A stretch of DNA of 64,000 nt. Source: JAAYTY01 sp964569245. GTDB lineage: Bacteria; Fermentibacterota; Fermentibacteria; Fermentibacterales; Fermentibacteraceae. The notes below the pieces were generated by a model. It did not search any database and was not told the origin of the DNA. It worked only from the letters and a program-made list of their open reading frames with translations. The translations under genes and the position numbers were made by a program. Location: positions 1 to 64,000 of the forward strand of contig CAZMTK010000011.1 of the NCBI GenBank assembly GCA_964569245.1, in the 5' to 3' direction. Below, in pieces: positions 51,868 through 59,985 of this stretch (positions are counted from its first letter, which is position 1; every line of letters starts with the position of its first letter).

Positions 51868-54762
51868 TCAGCCGATACTTCCCAGACACTCCGAAAGAGC
51901 CTGCATCCTATAAGGCTTCTGAAGAAACGCCGCCACGTCCCTGCCGGAAAACCTGGCCGACATCTCCTGCTCGTCGTATCCGCTCGATACGATCACCGGC
52001 AGATCGGCCCTGATGCTCCTTATCTGCTGGAAGACCTCGTCCCCGTCCATCCCCGGCATGGTCATGTCGAGGATCGCCGCCTTCAGAGCAGCCCCGGCGG
52101 GTCCCCTCAGCGCTTCGAGCGCCCCCGTGCCGTCGGATGCGGTCAAGACCTCGTAGCCCAGTCTCTCGAGCATCGCTCTGCCGACGGACAGAACAGCCTG
52201 GTCGTCATCCACGAGCAGGACGGTTCCGCTCCCGCCTCTGCGGTCCGCAGGCGGCAGCGACGGCGCTGCCGAGGGAACTCCCCTCGCGGAGGGCAGGAGC
52301 ACCTTGAAGGTCGAACCTCTCCCGGGCTCGCTGTAGACCTTCACCGCCCCCTTGTGGCCGCGTACTATCCCCAGCACCGCGGCCAGCCCCAGCCCCCTTC
52401 CCGTGAACTTCGTCGTGAAGAAGGGGTCGAAGATGCGGTTCTTCGTCTCCTCGTCCATGCCGCAGCCGGTGTCCGACACTTCGACAAAGACGTATTCGCC
52501 TTCCGCCAGATCGTCGTCGAGGTGGACGCTTCGCAGGTATTCCACGTCGCACATCACGCAGCCGGTCGAGATCGAGATCTGGCCCTGGCTGTCTCCTATC
52601 GCGTCGGAAGCGTTGATGATGAGGTTCATGACCACCTGCTGGATCTGAACGGGATCCGCCAGCACGGGTGGAAGGTGCTTCGCGCACCTGTACCTTATGG
52701 CGGTCTTCCTCGATATGGAGACCTCCAGGATGTGAGCCATCTCCGTCACGAGGTCCGAGAGGTCCAGCCTCTTCATCTGCAGGCGGCCCCTCCCGCTGTA
52801 GGCCAGCATCTGGTTGCACAGGTCCGCGGCCCTGCGGCTGGCCCTCACGATCTCCTCGACCAGCGGCCTGGCTGGAGACAGGTCCGAGAGCTCGTCGAGA
52901 GCTATGTCCGCGTTTCCGAGTATGGCCACGAGCAGGTTGTTGAAATCGTGCGCTATCCCGCCCGCGAGCACGGCCAGGCTCTCCAGCTTCTGAGCCTGGA
53001 GCATCCTCTGCTCGAGCTTCCGCCTCTCCTCCGCGCCTGCCACCTCCAGAGTCACGTCCTTTCCGGCTCCGAGCACGCGGACGATCCTTCCGCTCGACGG
53101 ATCCCGGACCGGTCTGGCGGTGACTCTGAACCAGAGCGTGTCTCCGCTCTTTGAGAGCACCCTGAACTCGAAGTTCTCCGAGGAGCCCTTCTCCAGCATC
53201 GCGGATACCTGCTCGCTGACGCGCCGCAGGTCGCCGGGGTGCACGACGCTCAAGAGCCCGCCCATAGCGTCACGCTCCTCGGGAGAATACCCTGTGACCC
53301 TGTTGTACGAGTCGGTGACCCACTCCCTGGCAAGAACGCCGTCTTCGCCGAGGCTCATGCTGAACGCGAAGTCGCTTATTGACTCGGAGATCGTCCGGTA
53401 TCGCTCCTCGCTCTCCCTGAGCGCGGACTCGGCCTTCCTCCTCTCGGACACGATGAGCAGGTGGGCGGCCTGGTCGGCGAGCTCCCCGGCGAAGGCGGAC
53501 TCGTCGTCGAACCAGTTCCTCGGCGATCCCGTGTGCTCGAGAACGAGGAATCCGACCGTCCTGCCCTCGATGATCACAGGCGCGGCGATCAGCGAGGATA
53601 TCCCGCAAGGCTCCAGGTAGGAGGTCAGGAGCTCGCATGTGCGCTCGTCGCAGAGCGCATCCGAGACGTCTATGACCCTGCTTCCGGACAAGGCCCTGAA
53701 GAAGCGCGGGAATGCTTCGGGGGACAGCACCGGAGGGCTGGCGATCATGCACGAGGCTCCGGCGCAGACGACCGGGGAAAGCGCCGTGCAGTCGTCCTGT
53801 CCGGAGGACATCCAGATGCGGGCGCCTGCTGCGCCGATAGCCCTTCTTCCCTCCTCGGCTATCCTCTCCAGTCCCGGGAGGGGATTTCCAGAAGCGGACA
53901 CCAGGCTTCTCGCGAGGTCGAGTATGGTCTTCTGGTGAAGATCCAGCCTGGCAAGGCGGTCCTTCTGCTCCCGCTCCTGTCTGGAACGGTACGTGAGGTC
54001 TACCACGCTCGCGAACGCGCCCTTGAAACGGCCCCTTGAATCGAATATGGGCGTGGCCGAGATGAGCACCTCCACCGTCTGCCCGTCGTGCCCGAGCATG
54101 CAGGTCTCGTATCGTTCCGAGAGCCCCTGCCTGCGGGCCTCGAAATGTGCCTCCTGCCTCTCCCTCCACTCCGGATGGATCAGCGAGAGCCAGGGGATGC
54201 CGACGAGCTTCCTCGGGGAGGTTCCCAGCATCGCGGCGAGAGAGGGGTTCACGTAGCTCACAAGGAACTTTTCGTCAACGGCCAGTACGCCCTCCAGGGC
54301 GGATTCAACGAAGAGCCTGAACTCCCTTCCCGCCTGCCGCAGCCTGTCCCTCTCGCGGGTCTGTCCGCTGATGTCACGCGAGACGACCAGGTAGTGGCTT
54401 TCCCCCGGGGAGAGCTGAACCGGAGCCATCGTGACCTCGGCATCGAAGTCAGAGCCGTCGGGCCTGCGATGCCTGTGCACCGCGCTCATCGTTCGACCGG
54501 ATGCCAGCACCTTCTCCAGCATGCAGTTCACGCTGTTGCAGCCTGCGTCGTCGTCGCTTCCGTGAAGGGCTTCGCTGCACAGCATCCCCTCCAGGCGGCG
54601 TGCGGTTCTTGGGGCCGAATCTTCTCCGGTGGAGGCTCTGTTCGCGAACACGACCCTCCTGGAGGAGTCCAGTATGACTACCATATCTGGGATCGAATCG
54701 AGGGCGGTCCTGAAGCCCCTGTCGAGGAACCGCGGGCGCTGTCTCCTGCGGGACGGCTCCAA
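51868..54762 (-). CDS. PAS/GAF hybrid histidine kinase with receiver domain
   Basis: The 964-residue soluble protein has two PAS domains (about 17-135 and 145-260), a GAF domain (about 285-440, with cysteines in VVCAGASCMIAS), a third PAS (about 455-575), HisKA with H605 in AGGIAHDFNNLLVAIL, HATPase with IINASDAIGDS and DTGCGMDEETKNRIFDPFFTT, and a receiver from about 846 with D899 in AAILDMTMPGMDG. It is a close structural relative of the kinase at 46577-48931 but is not the same protein. The start is TTG 54762 with GGAGG upstream and a promoter at 54796-54824. Confidence 0.92.
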   Translation of the reverse strand: MEPSRRRQRPRFLDRGFRTALDSIPDMVVILDSSRRVVFANRASTGEDSAPRTARRLEGMLCSEALHGSDDDAGCNSVNCMLEKVLASGRTMSAVHRHRRPDGSDFDAEVTMAPVQLSPGESHYLVVSRDISGQTRERDRLRQAGREFRLFVESALEGVLAVDEKFLVSYVNPSLAAMLGTSPRKLVGIPWLSLIHPEWRERQEAHFEARRQGLSERYETCMLGHDGQTVEVLISATPIFDSRGRFKGAFASVVDLTYRSRQEREQKDRLARLDLHQKTILDLARSLVSASGNPLPGLERIAEEGRRAIGAAGARIWMSSGQDDCTALSPVVCAGASCMIASPPVLSPEAFPRFFRALSGSRVIDVSDALCDERTCELLTSYLEPCGISSLIAAPVIIEGRTVGFLVLEHTGSPRNWFDDESAFAGELADQAAHLLIVSERRKAESALRESEERYRTISESISDFAFSMSLGEDGVLAREWVTDSYNRVTGYSPEERDAMGGLLSVVHPGDLRRVSEQVSAMLEKGSSENFEFRVLSKSGDTLWFRVTARPVRDPSSGRIVRVLGAGKDVTLEVAGAEERRKLEQRMLQAQKLESLAVLAGGIAHDFNNLLVAILGNADIALDELSDLSPARPLVEEIVRASRRAADLCNQMLAYSGRGRLQMKRLDLSDLVTEMAHILEVSISRKTAIRYRCAKHLPPVLADPVQIQQVVMNLIINASDAIGDSQGQISISTGCVMCDVEYLRSVHLDDDLAEGEYVFVEVSDTGCGMDEETKNRIFDPFFTTKFTGRGLGLAAVLGIVRGHKGAVKVYSEPGRGSTFKVLLPSARGVPSAAPSLPPADRRGGSGTVLLVDDDQAVLSVGRAMLERLGYEVLTASDGTGALEALRGPAGAALKAAILDMTMPGMDGDEVFQQIRSIRADLPVIVSSGYDEQEMSARFSGRDVAAFLQKPYRMQALSECLGSIG

Positions 54763-54795
54763 GGAACCCTCCTTGCTGCGGGTCTGGGTCGGGAG

Positions 54796-54824
54796 ATTTT
54801 ATCACAACCCCGGGCGGAGGTCCA
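54796..54824 (-). promoter_or_regulatory. Probable promoter for the 51868-54762 kinase
   Basis: On the minus strand TGGACC (54819-54824), a 17-base spacer and TAAAAT (54796-54801) match a sigma-70 promoter well. The transcript would start close to the GGAGG site of the kinase. On the plus strand of the same gap a perfect TTGACA at 54845-54850 has no good -10. Confidence 0.55.
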
Positions 54825-54898
54825 GTTCCCATGGGTTCCGGACCTTGACACGGACCGGTATTTGAGGAAACCTATCCCGTTCCTTGAAAGGAGGGGTC

Positions 54899-55309
54899 AT
54901 GACAGGTCTCGTACCGCTCGCGCTCGCAACGCTCGTTTCCTTCGGGCTCCCGGAAACGCCGGACGTACCAGGGGTTCCTGATCTTCCGGAATTGGACATA
55001 CCAGGCATTCCCGTTCTCGAGGAGGTCGCCTCCGAGCTGGACGGGCTCTCGGCATCCCTCGACGGGCTGGAGGGCCTGATACCGGATGTCGCCCTGCTCG
55101 ACGAGGCTTCGACGAGGCTGCGCGAGCTGAACGATCTGGATCCGGAGGTGGCCGCCCTCGTAGAGGATCTGGAGGCCTACAGGGCCGAGATCGTGGCCGC
55201 CCGTGACAGGCTTGCGTCGGCGGTGGCGGAGATAGACTCCAAAACGGCCTCCATACGCGAACGCGTGGAAGGCGTGAGGGAGGAGCTCCAGGCTCTCACC
55301 GGGGAGTAG
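54899..55309 (+). CDS. Secreted coiled-coil protein
   Basis: The 136-residue product has a signal sequence (MTGLVPLALATLVSFG). A Pro/Asp-rich linker follows, and then about 90 residues of heptad-like helix (LVEDLEAYRAEIVAARDRL and onward) with almost no aromatic residues. I chose ATG 54899, which has AAAGGAGGGG just upstream, instead of an ATG 15 bases earlier. It is probably periplasmic. No family is recognised and it stands alone between the kinase and the ChrB-like gene. Confidence 0.65.
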   Translation: MTGLVPLALATLVSFGLPETPDVPGVPDLPELDIPGIPVLEEVASELDGLSASLDGLEGLIPDVALLDEASTRLRELNDLDPEVAALVEDLEAYRAEIVAARDRLASAVAEIDSKTASIRERVEGVREELQALTGE

Positions 55310-55321
55310 CGCGGCTGCGCT
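55308..55321. terminator. Short hairpin between convergent genes
   Basis: AGCGC, loop GGCT, GCGCT forms a five-base stem at the stop codons of the plus-strand coiled-coil gene and the minus-strand ChrB-like gene. No T-tract is present, so a terminator role is weakly supported. Confidence 0.35.
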
Positions 55322-55758
55322 CAGCCTGTGCGCGGCGCGGTCTGCAGGCGGCACCACGCGTACAGGGAGTCGTACATCTCGTACTGCCTGTCGATGCTGG
55401 CATAGTCGTCGGGATAGCGCAGGCTGAAACCCTCGGCCATCGCTGCCAGCCCGGCAGATGCTGGATGCAGCGCTCCGGTCCCGGTGACCGCGCCTCTGAC
55501 GATCTCAGCCATCAGCGCCAGTGCGGGTTCTTCCAGCCCGTAGCGCTCGATCAGGGCGTCGAAGGTGCACATGTCGCCGCGACGTCCCAGATCGGCTCCG
55601 GGAGCGTCGAACGGTATGGCTCCCTCGTCGACGGACACCGAATCCACCTGGGAGGCGGGCACGAAGAGGAACTCGGCCTCGGAGTCGATGAACCTCGCGA
55701 TGAGCCATGGGCAGGCGACCCTGTCGATCCTGACCTGCGAGCGGGTAACCCAGAGCAT
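55321..55758 (-). CDS. ChrB C-terminal-domain protein
   Basis: The 145-residue product begins LWVTRSQVRIDRVACPWLIARFIDSEAEFLFV (read as WVTRSQVRIDRVACPWLIAR then FIDSEAEFLFV). It continues with RRGDMCTFDALIERYGL and later LRYPDDYASIDRQYEMYDSLYAWC. This matches the C-terminal domain of ChrB chromate-resistance regulators, with its conserved Arg, Cys and Trp. The N-terminal ChrB domain and a ChrA transporter are missing here, so a role in chromate resistance is doubtful. The start ATG 55758 has GGGAGG upstream. Confidence 0.8.
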   Translation of the reverse strand: MLWVTRSQVRIDRVACPWLIARFIDSEAEFLFVPASQVDSVSVDEGAIPFDAPGADLGRRGDMCTFDALIERYGLEEPALALMAEIVRGAVTGTGALHPASAGLAAMAEGFSLRYPDDYASIDRQYEMYDSLYAWCRLQTAPRTG

Positions 55759-55812
55759 TCGAACCTCCCTGCTCCGACCGCGGCCCGCACGGGGCGGTGC
55801 GCCGGAATCGGT

Positions 55813-56310
55813 TCACGAGATGACGGACGATGACCTGCAGTCCGATTCTACGAGCCAGAAGGGCTTCCGTCTCCTCGTCCAGGTCGCGGACCGCGACTTC
55901 ACGAGAGAGTAGTACCTCCTGTAGGCCGCTACGGCGTCTCCCGGCACTCGGAACTCGGCGGGCATGGCCTGGGCGAAGCATGTGAGACCGTTGTCGGGCA
56001 TGGATGGCCGGGGCAGACAGCGCATGACGTTGCCTGCAGCGTGATCTTCAGCCCGGCGGAAACGGTACCTGTACTCGCGGTTCAACGCCATTCCGAGCCG
56101 CTTGAGCCAGATCCAGTTGGAGAGGGAGCTCCCGGCCCAGATCACGCATGGATGCTTCGCATGAGTCGGCCTGTACGGAGCCTGGATGCCCATCCCGTGG
56201 AGGACCGTGCAGAGAATCTGGGCCGATTCCAGTGTCATCTTGACGACGTGGCGGTCGGAGTGAAACCGGGCGCAAGCGGATGCGTCTGTGTCCAGAACGA
56301 AGATGTTCAC
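55813..56310 (-). CDS. Conserved protein with MNIFVLD and HVVKM motifs, function unknown
   Basis: The 165-residue product begins MNIFVLDTDASACARFHSDR, then HVVKMTLESAQILCTVLHG, a YRPTHAKHPCVIW block and YRRYYSLVKSRSATW. I remember similar proteins from tailed phages and scattered bacteria, but I do not know a demonstrated function. The start is GTG 56310, overlapping the cyclase stop as GTGA, so it would be made with that signalling protein. Its basic, His/Cys/Trp-rich make-up differs from the neighbours and may mark transfer from a phage. Confidence 0.55.
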   Translation of the reverse strand: MNIFVLDTDASACARFHSDRHVVKMTLESAQILCTVLHGMGIQAPYRPTHAKHPCVIWAGSSLSNWIWLKRLGMALNREYRYRFRRAEDHAAGNVMRCLPRPSMPDNGLTCFAQAMPAEFRVPGDAVAAYRRYYSLVKSRSATWTRRRKPFWLVESDCRSSSVIS

Positions 56311-59300
56311 TCTGCGTGATCCCCCCCGACGCAGCCCCTCGATGCTTGTGCTTCCAGCAGCGACCTCTTCTGCGGAGTGCTCCCCAGGAACCTGTCTCTC
56401 GAGGCGGGGTCGCGAATTGACTCAGCCCTTCCGGTCAGAGCTGAGCAGGCGGCCTCCAGAACCCTGGACGCGGGCGAGCCGGGCACGGCGCTCAGGACTT
56501 CGAAAACGGCGAGATACGCCCTGAAAGGGTCTTCCACCTCGTCGAGGGATCCGCCCGATTCGATGAAGCTGCTGACGCTCATCGCGAGAGCTTCGGCCTT
56601 CTTCTGGTCTCCCGCAGCCATCGCCGCCCGCGCAGCCCCGGCCAGGGCCTCCATCTCCAGATGGCTGGACCCGATCGCCCCCAGGATGCCTGCGGCCCTT
56701 TCGTAGAGGCTTTCCGCCTCGGAGGGCCTCCCGCTCTCCAGCATCATGTGCCCCCGCTTGGCGAGGGCGATGCCGAGCAGGGACCTGTCACCGGTCTCTT
56801 CGCAGATCGAGACGACCCTGTCGCTGCACGCCAGGGCTCCCTGCAGGTCTCCGGCTCGCAGGAGGGTGAGGCTCATGTTGTCGAGCGTGTTCGCCTCGTA
56901 GGACCTCACTCCCATCGAGATGCAGGCTCGCGCAGATTGCTCGAAGTGTTCGATGGCGAGATCGTATTCGCCGGTCTCCGAAGCCAGGACGCCCAGGTTG
57001 TTGAGAACTGTGGCCTCCCCCAGCCTGTCGGCCAGCACCGAATAGATGCGGCGCGCCTCTGCGAACGCCTCCCCTGCCGAGGGCAGGTCTCCCCTTGCCT
57101 GGAGCGCCAGTCCGATGGCTACCAGCGAATGGGCCTCGCCGCGCCTGTCTCCGGTCTGACGGTCGAGCTCGAGGGACTGCTCGAAGCACGAACTGGCTGT
57201 GGTGCTGTCGCCCCTGTCCATCGCCAGGAGCCCCAGGTTGTGGAGCGCGCAGCCCTCTCCCCTGGCGTCACCGGCCTCCCGGAAGGCTCTCATGGCCTGC
57301 CTGTAGAGCCTTTCGGCCTCCTCGTAATCGCTCGTGTCGGCGCAGTAGTTCCCCAGGTGGAGGAGCAGCCGGGCCTCGTCACCCGGAAGACCCTGCTCGC
57401 GAGCCAGCTCGAGACCGCGCAGTACGTCGTCTAGCACGTCTCTGTGTTCGGACAGGCTCTGAAGGCTGGAAGCTATCCCGATGCAGGCAGCGACCTCCAG
57501 CCTTGTGTCGCCGATCTCCCCCGCGAGCCGAAGAGCCTCGCGCGCGAGCTCTGCGCTGCGGCGGTAGTCGTTCGTCAGCGCCGCCAGCCCCGAGCGCCGG
57601 AGCAGGACCTGGGCCCTCCCCCCGGCATCGAGCGAGGGTGCGAGAGCCTCCAGAGCCTCGACATCCCTTTTCTGACGCTCCCTGTCGCCTGTTATCTCGT
57701 GGATCCTGGACAGCGCCACCAGGAGCCTCGAGGCTGCGACCGGATCGCCATCGCGAAGAAGAGCGAGAGCCTTGGAATAGCAGGATTCAGCCTCGGCGTT
57801 GGAGAATCTCGAGGCGGCGCAGGCCCCCGCCCTCTCGTAGAGGGAGCCTGCCTCGGAATCCCTCCCGGCCTTCTCGAGATGCTCCGCCGCGAGCGTGGCC
57901 AGCTCGTCGAGCCTTCCCGAGGCACTGCCCATGATCCAGTCCGCCGCGCAGGAATGGAGCCGCCGCCTGTCCTTCTTGAGCACGCTGTCGTAGACGGCCT
58001 CCCTGAGGAGCGAGTGTCTGAAGGAATACTCGGCTGCTCCGGGAATGGCGCTCACCGGGAGCAGTGAGACGAGGCCGCGCTCCTCGAGTCTCTCAAGGCC
58101 TTCTCCTACGGAGACTCCGCAGCAGTGGCCCATGGATTCCAGCGCACCGTCCCAGAACCTCGCCCCTACGACAGATGCTCGCTGGAGAAGGTTGCGCTCG
58201 CCGGCGGGCAGGCGGTCGAACCTGGCCTGGAGCACGGATGCCAGGCTTCCGGGGACTCTGAGGCTGGCGGCCTTCTCTCCGTCCGTTCTCCAGCAGCCTT
58301 CGGAGCAGCTCAGCACCCCGTCGTCCATAAGCATCCTCACGAGCTCCTCGAGGTAGAACGGATTGCCGTCGGCAGCCGAGATCACGGCGGCCCGGGTCTC
58401 CGAGGGCATCCGATCCACGGTGAGGCCCATGCCGTCGAGCAGGCTCCCGGAATCCTCCACTCCCAGCGGGTCGAGACGGATAGTCGCTGGAACATCCGTG
58501 CCGGAGCCCCAGTCACCCCTCCTCTCGAAGAGAGAGGGGCGGGCGGTGCAGACTACCAGCATGCCCAGGCCGCGCGTGTCGCGGACCACCTGTTCGATGG
58601 CGTCCAGCGAGCTCTCGTCTGCCCAGTGTATGTCCTCGAGGAGGAGGAGAAGGCGCCTCGAAAGCGAAAGCCCCTGGAAGTGCATCCCGAGGTACTGCAG
58701 GGCTCTCTCGCGAAGCTGCCTCGGATCGGGCTCCCTCCCCCCGCCGCCCAGCACTCCGGCCAGAGCAGGGCTCGAAGCGAAGTCGTATCCCAGGAACTGC
58801 CCTATGAAGTGGGCCCTTTCCAGGTCTGCTCTGTCGCCGCCCGGTGCGAACCTCCTCTCCAGTTCGGAGCGCAGCGACTCGTCAGTCCGCGAGCCGCCTG
58901 CAGGCTGCATTCCGAACAGGTCTCTGAGCAGCGCGCAGGGTGAGTCCTGCATGGATTCATCGGCCCTTCCCCGCATGACTGCCAGGGAAGGCATCGCATC
59001 GGAAAGCCATTCCTCGAACTCGGCCAGAAGGCGAGACTTGCCGATGCCGGCCTCTCCTACGACCGTGACGAGCCCGCCTTCAGGTCCGAGCACCATGTCT
59101 CTGAGGGCGGCGAGCTGGTCTTCCCTGCCCACCATCGGAGCCCTCACTCCTTCGATCCCTCGCCCGGCGGATCTCCACGATCTCGGGGCCGGACGGATCG
59201 CCATGCAGGCCAGGACGGGTTCCTTCTTGCCCTTCACTTCGAGCTCCATGAATGGGCCTGTCACGAACAGGCCCCTTACGAGGGAGTGCGTCGAAGCCGA

Positions 59301-59876
59301 CATCAGGACGCCGCCTACCGGGGCGGCATGCTGCAGACGCGAAGCGAGGTTCACCGCATCTCCCATGACGGTGAACTCCCTGGTCGAGGCGACCTCGCCG
59401 AGGAGGACCGGGCCGGTGTTGATCCCGATCCTCATGCCCATGCTCCTGCCTTCCGCGGAGGAAAAACCGGCAAGGGCGGACTGGATCTCGAGGGCGCACC
59501 TGACAGCCCTCTCCGGATCGTCCTCTCTCGAGCCCTCCGCCCCCCATACGGCGACGACCTCGTCTCCGATGTGCTTGTCTATTGAGCCTCCGCTCGATCT
59601 GATGATGCCGTCAACCAGGGACCACAGCCTGTTCACGAGATCGGTCAGATCCTCCGCGTCCATGGTTTCCGAAAGCGAGGTGAAGCCCGAGACGTCTGCG
59701 AACATCACGGTGAGGATCCTCCTGCTCGGCTCCTGGGCTTCGAGTGCGCGGATCTTCTCCCTCAGAGCGGCGATGGCGCTGTCGGCAGCCTCGTCGCCCA
59801 GGAGGCGACGCCCGGCCTCGATACGCTCCACGGCCTCGACTAGCTTCCTGTACTCTCCGTTGTCCCCCTGCGCCAT
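56307..59876 (-). CDS. Class III adenylate/guanylate cyclase fused to AAA-type ATPase and TPR repeats
   Basis: The 1189 residues begin with a class III cyclase domain (about 52-230): metal aspartates D61 (FADVSGF) and D105 (HIGDEVV), and VMGDAVNLASRL with D173, N176 and R180 for substrate and transition state. An NTPase domain follows, VGREDQLAAL and Walker A VVGEAGIGKS (274-281), and then a long region with repeated TPR units (about 700-1150, LLHLGNYCADTSDYEEAERLY repeated). This architecture is typical of large soluble cyclases and MalT/AfsR-like regulators. All catalytic residues I can check are present, so it may make cAMP or cGMP. The start ATG 59876 has GGAGGAG. Confidence 0.92.
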   Translation of the reverse strand: MAQGDNGEYRKLVEAVERIEAGRRLLGDEAADSAIAALREKIRALEAQEPSRRILTVMFADVSGFTSLSETMDAEDLTDLVNRLWSLVDGIIRSSGGSIDKHIGDEVVAVWGAEGSREDDPERAVRCALEIQSALAGFSSAEGRSMGMRIGINTGPVLLGEVASTREFTVMGDAVNLASRLQHAAPVGGVLMSASTHSLVRGLFVTGPFMELEVKGKKEPVLACMAIRPAPRSWRSAGRGIEGVRAPMVGREDQLAALRDMVLGPEGGLVTVVGEAGIGKSRLLAEFEEWLSDAMPSLAVMRGRADESMQDSPCALLRDLFGMQPAGGSRTDESLRSELERRFAPGGDRADLERAHFIGQFLGYDFASSPALAGVLGGGGREPDPRQLRERALQYLGMHFQGLSLSRRLLLLLEDIHWADESSLDAIEQVVRDTRGLGMLVVCTARPSLFERRGDWGSGTDVPATIRLDPLGVEDSGSLLDGMGLTVDRMPSETRAAVISAADGNPFYLEELVRMLMDDGVLSCSEGCWRTDGEKAASLRVPGSLASVLQARFDRLPAGERNLLQRASVVGARFWDGALESMGHCCGVSVGEGLERLEERGLVSLLPVSAIPGAAEYSFRHSLLREAVYDSVLKKDRRRLHSCAADWIMGSASGRLDELATLAAEHLEKAGRDSEAGSLYERAGACAASRFSNAEAESCYSKALALLRDGDPVAASRLLVALSRIHEITGDRERQKRDVEALEALAPSLDAGGRAQVLLRRSGLAALTNDYRRSAELAREALRLAGEIGDTRLEVAACIGIASSLQSLSEHRDVLDDVLRGLELAREQGLPGDEARLLLHLGNYCADTSDYEEAERLYRQAMRAFREAGDARGEGCALHNLGLLAMDRGDSTTASSCFEQSLELDRQTGDRRGEAHSLVAIGLALQARGDLPSAGEAFAEARRIYSVLADRLGEATVLNNLGVLASETGEYDLAIEHFEQSARACISMGVRSYEANTLDNMSLTLLRAGDLQGALACSDRVVSICEETGDRSLLGIALAKRGHMMLESGRPSEAESLYERAAGILGAIGSSHLEMEALAGAARAAMAAGDQKKAEALAMSVSSFIESGGSLDEVEDPFRAYLAVFEVLSAVPGSPASRVLEAACSALTGRAESIRDPASRDRFLGSTPQKRSLLEAQASRGCVGGDHAE

Positions 59877-59985
59877 GTCTCCTCCGCGGCTTCACGAAAA
59901 GCTCTGAGACAATACACCGGCGAAGCCGGCACGGCACAGGCGGGACGAGGCGTCTGCGGAGATGGCGGGGTGCCGCCGCCTCCTC

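Noticed and set aside
59917..59929. Hairpin CCGGC-TTC-GCCGG before the cyclase gene as a terminator
   Set aside because: It has no T-run and lies within 45 bases of the cyclase start, where it might equally be part of the leader. Short GC hairpins are frequent by chance in such DNA.
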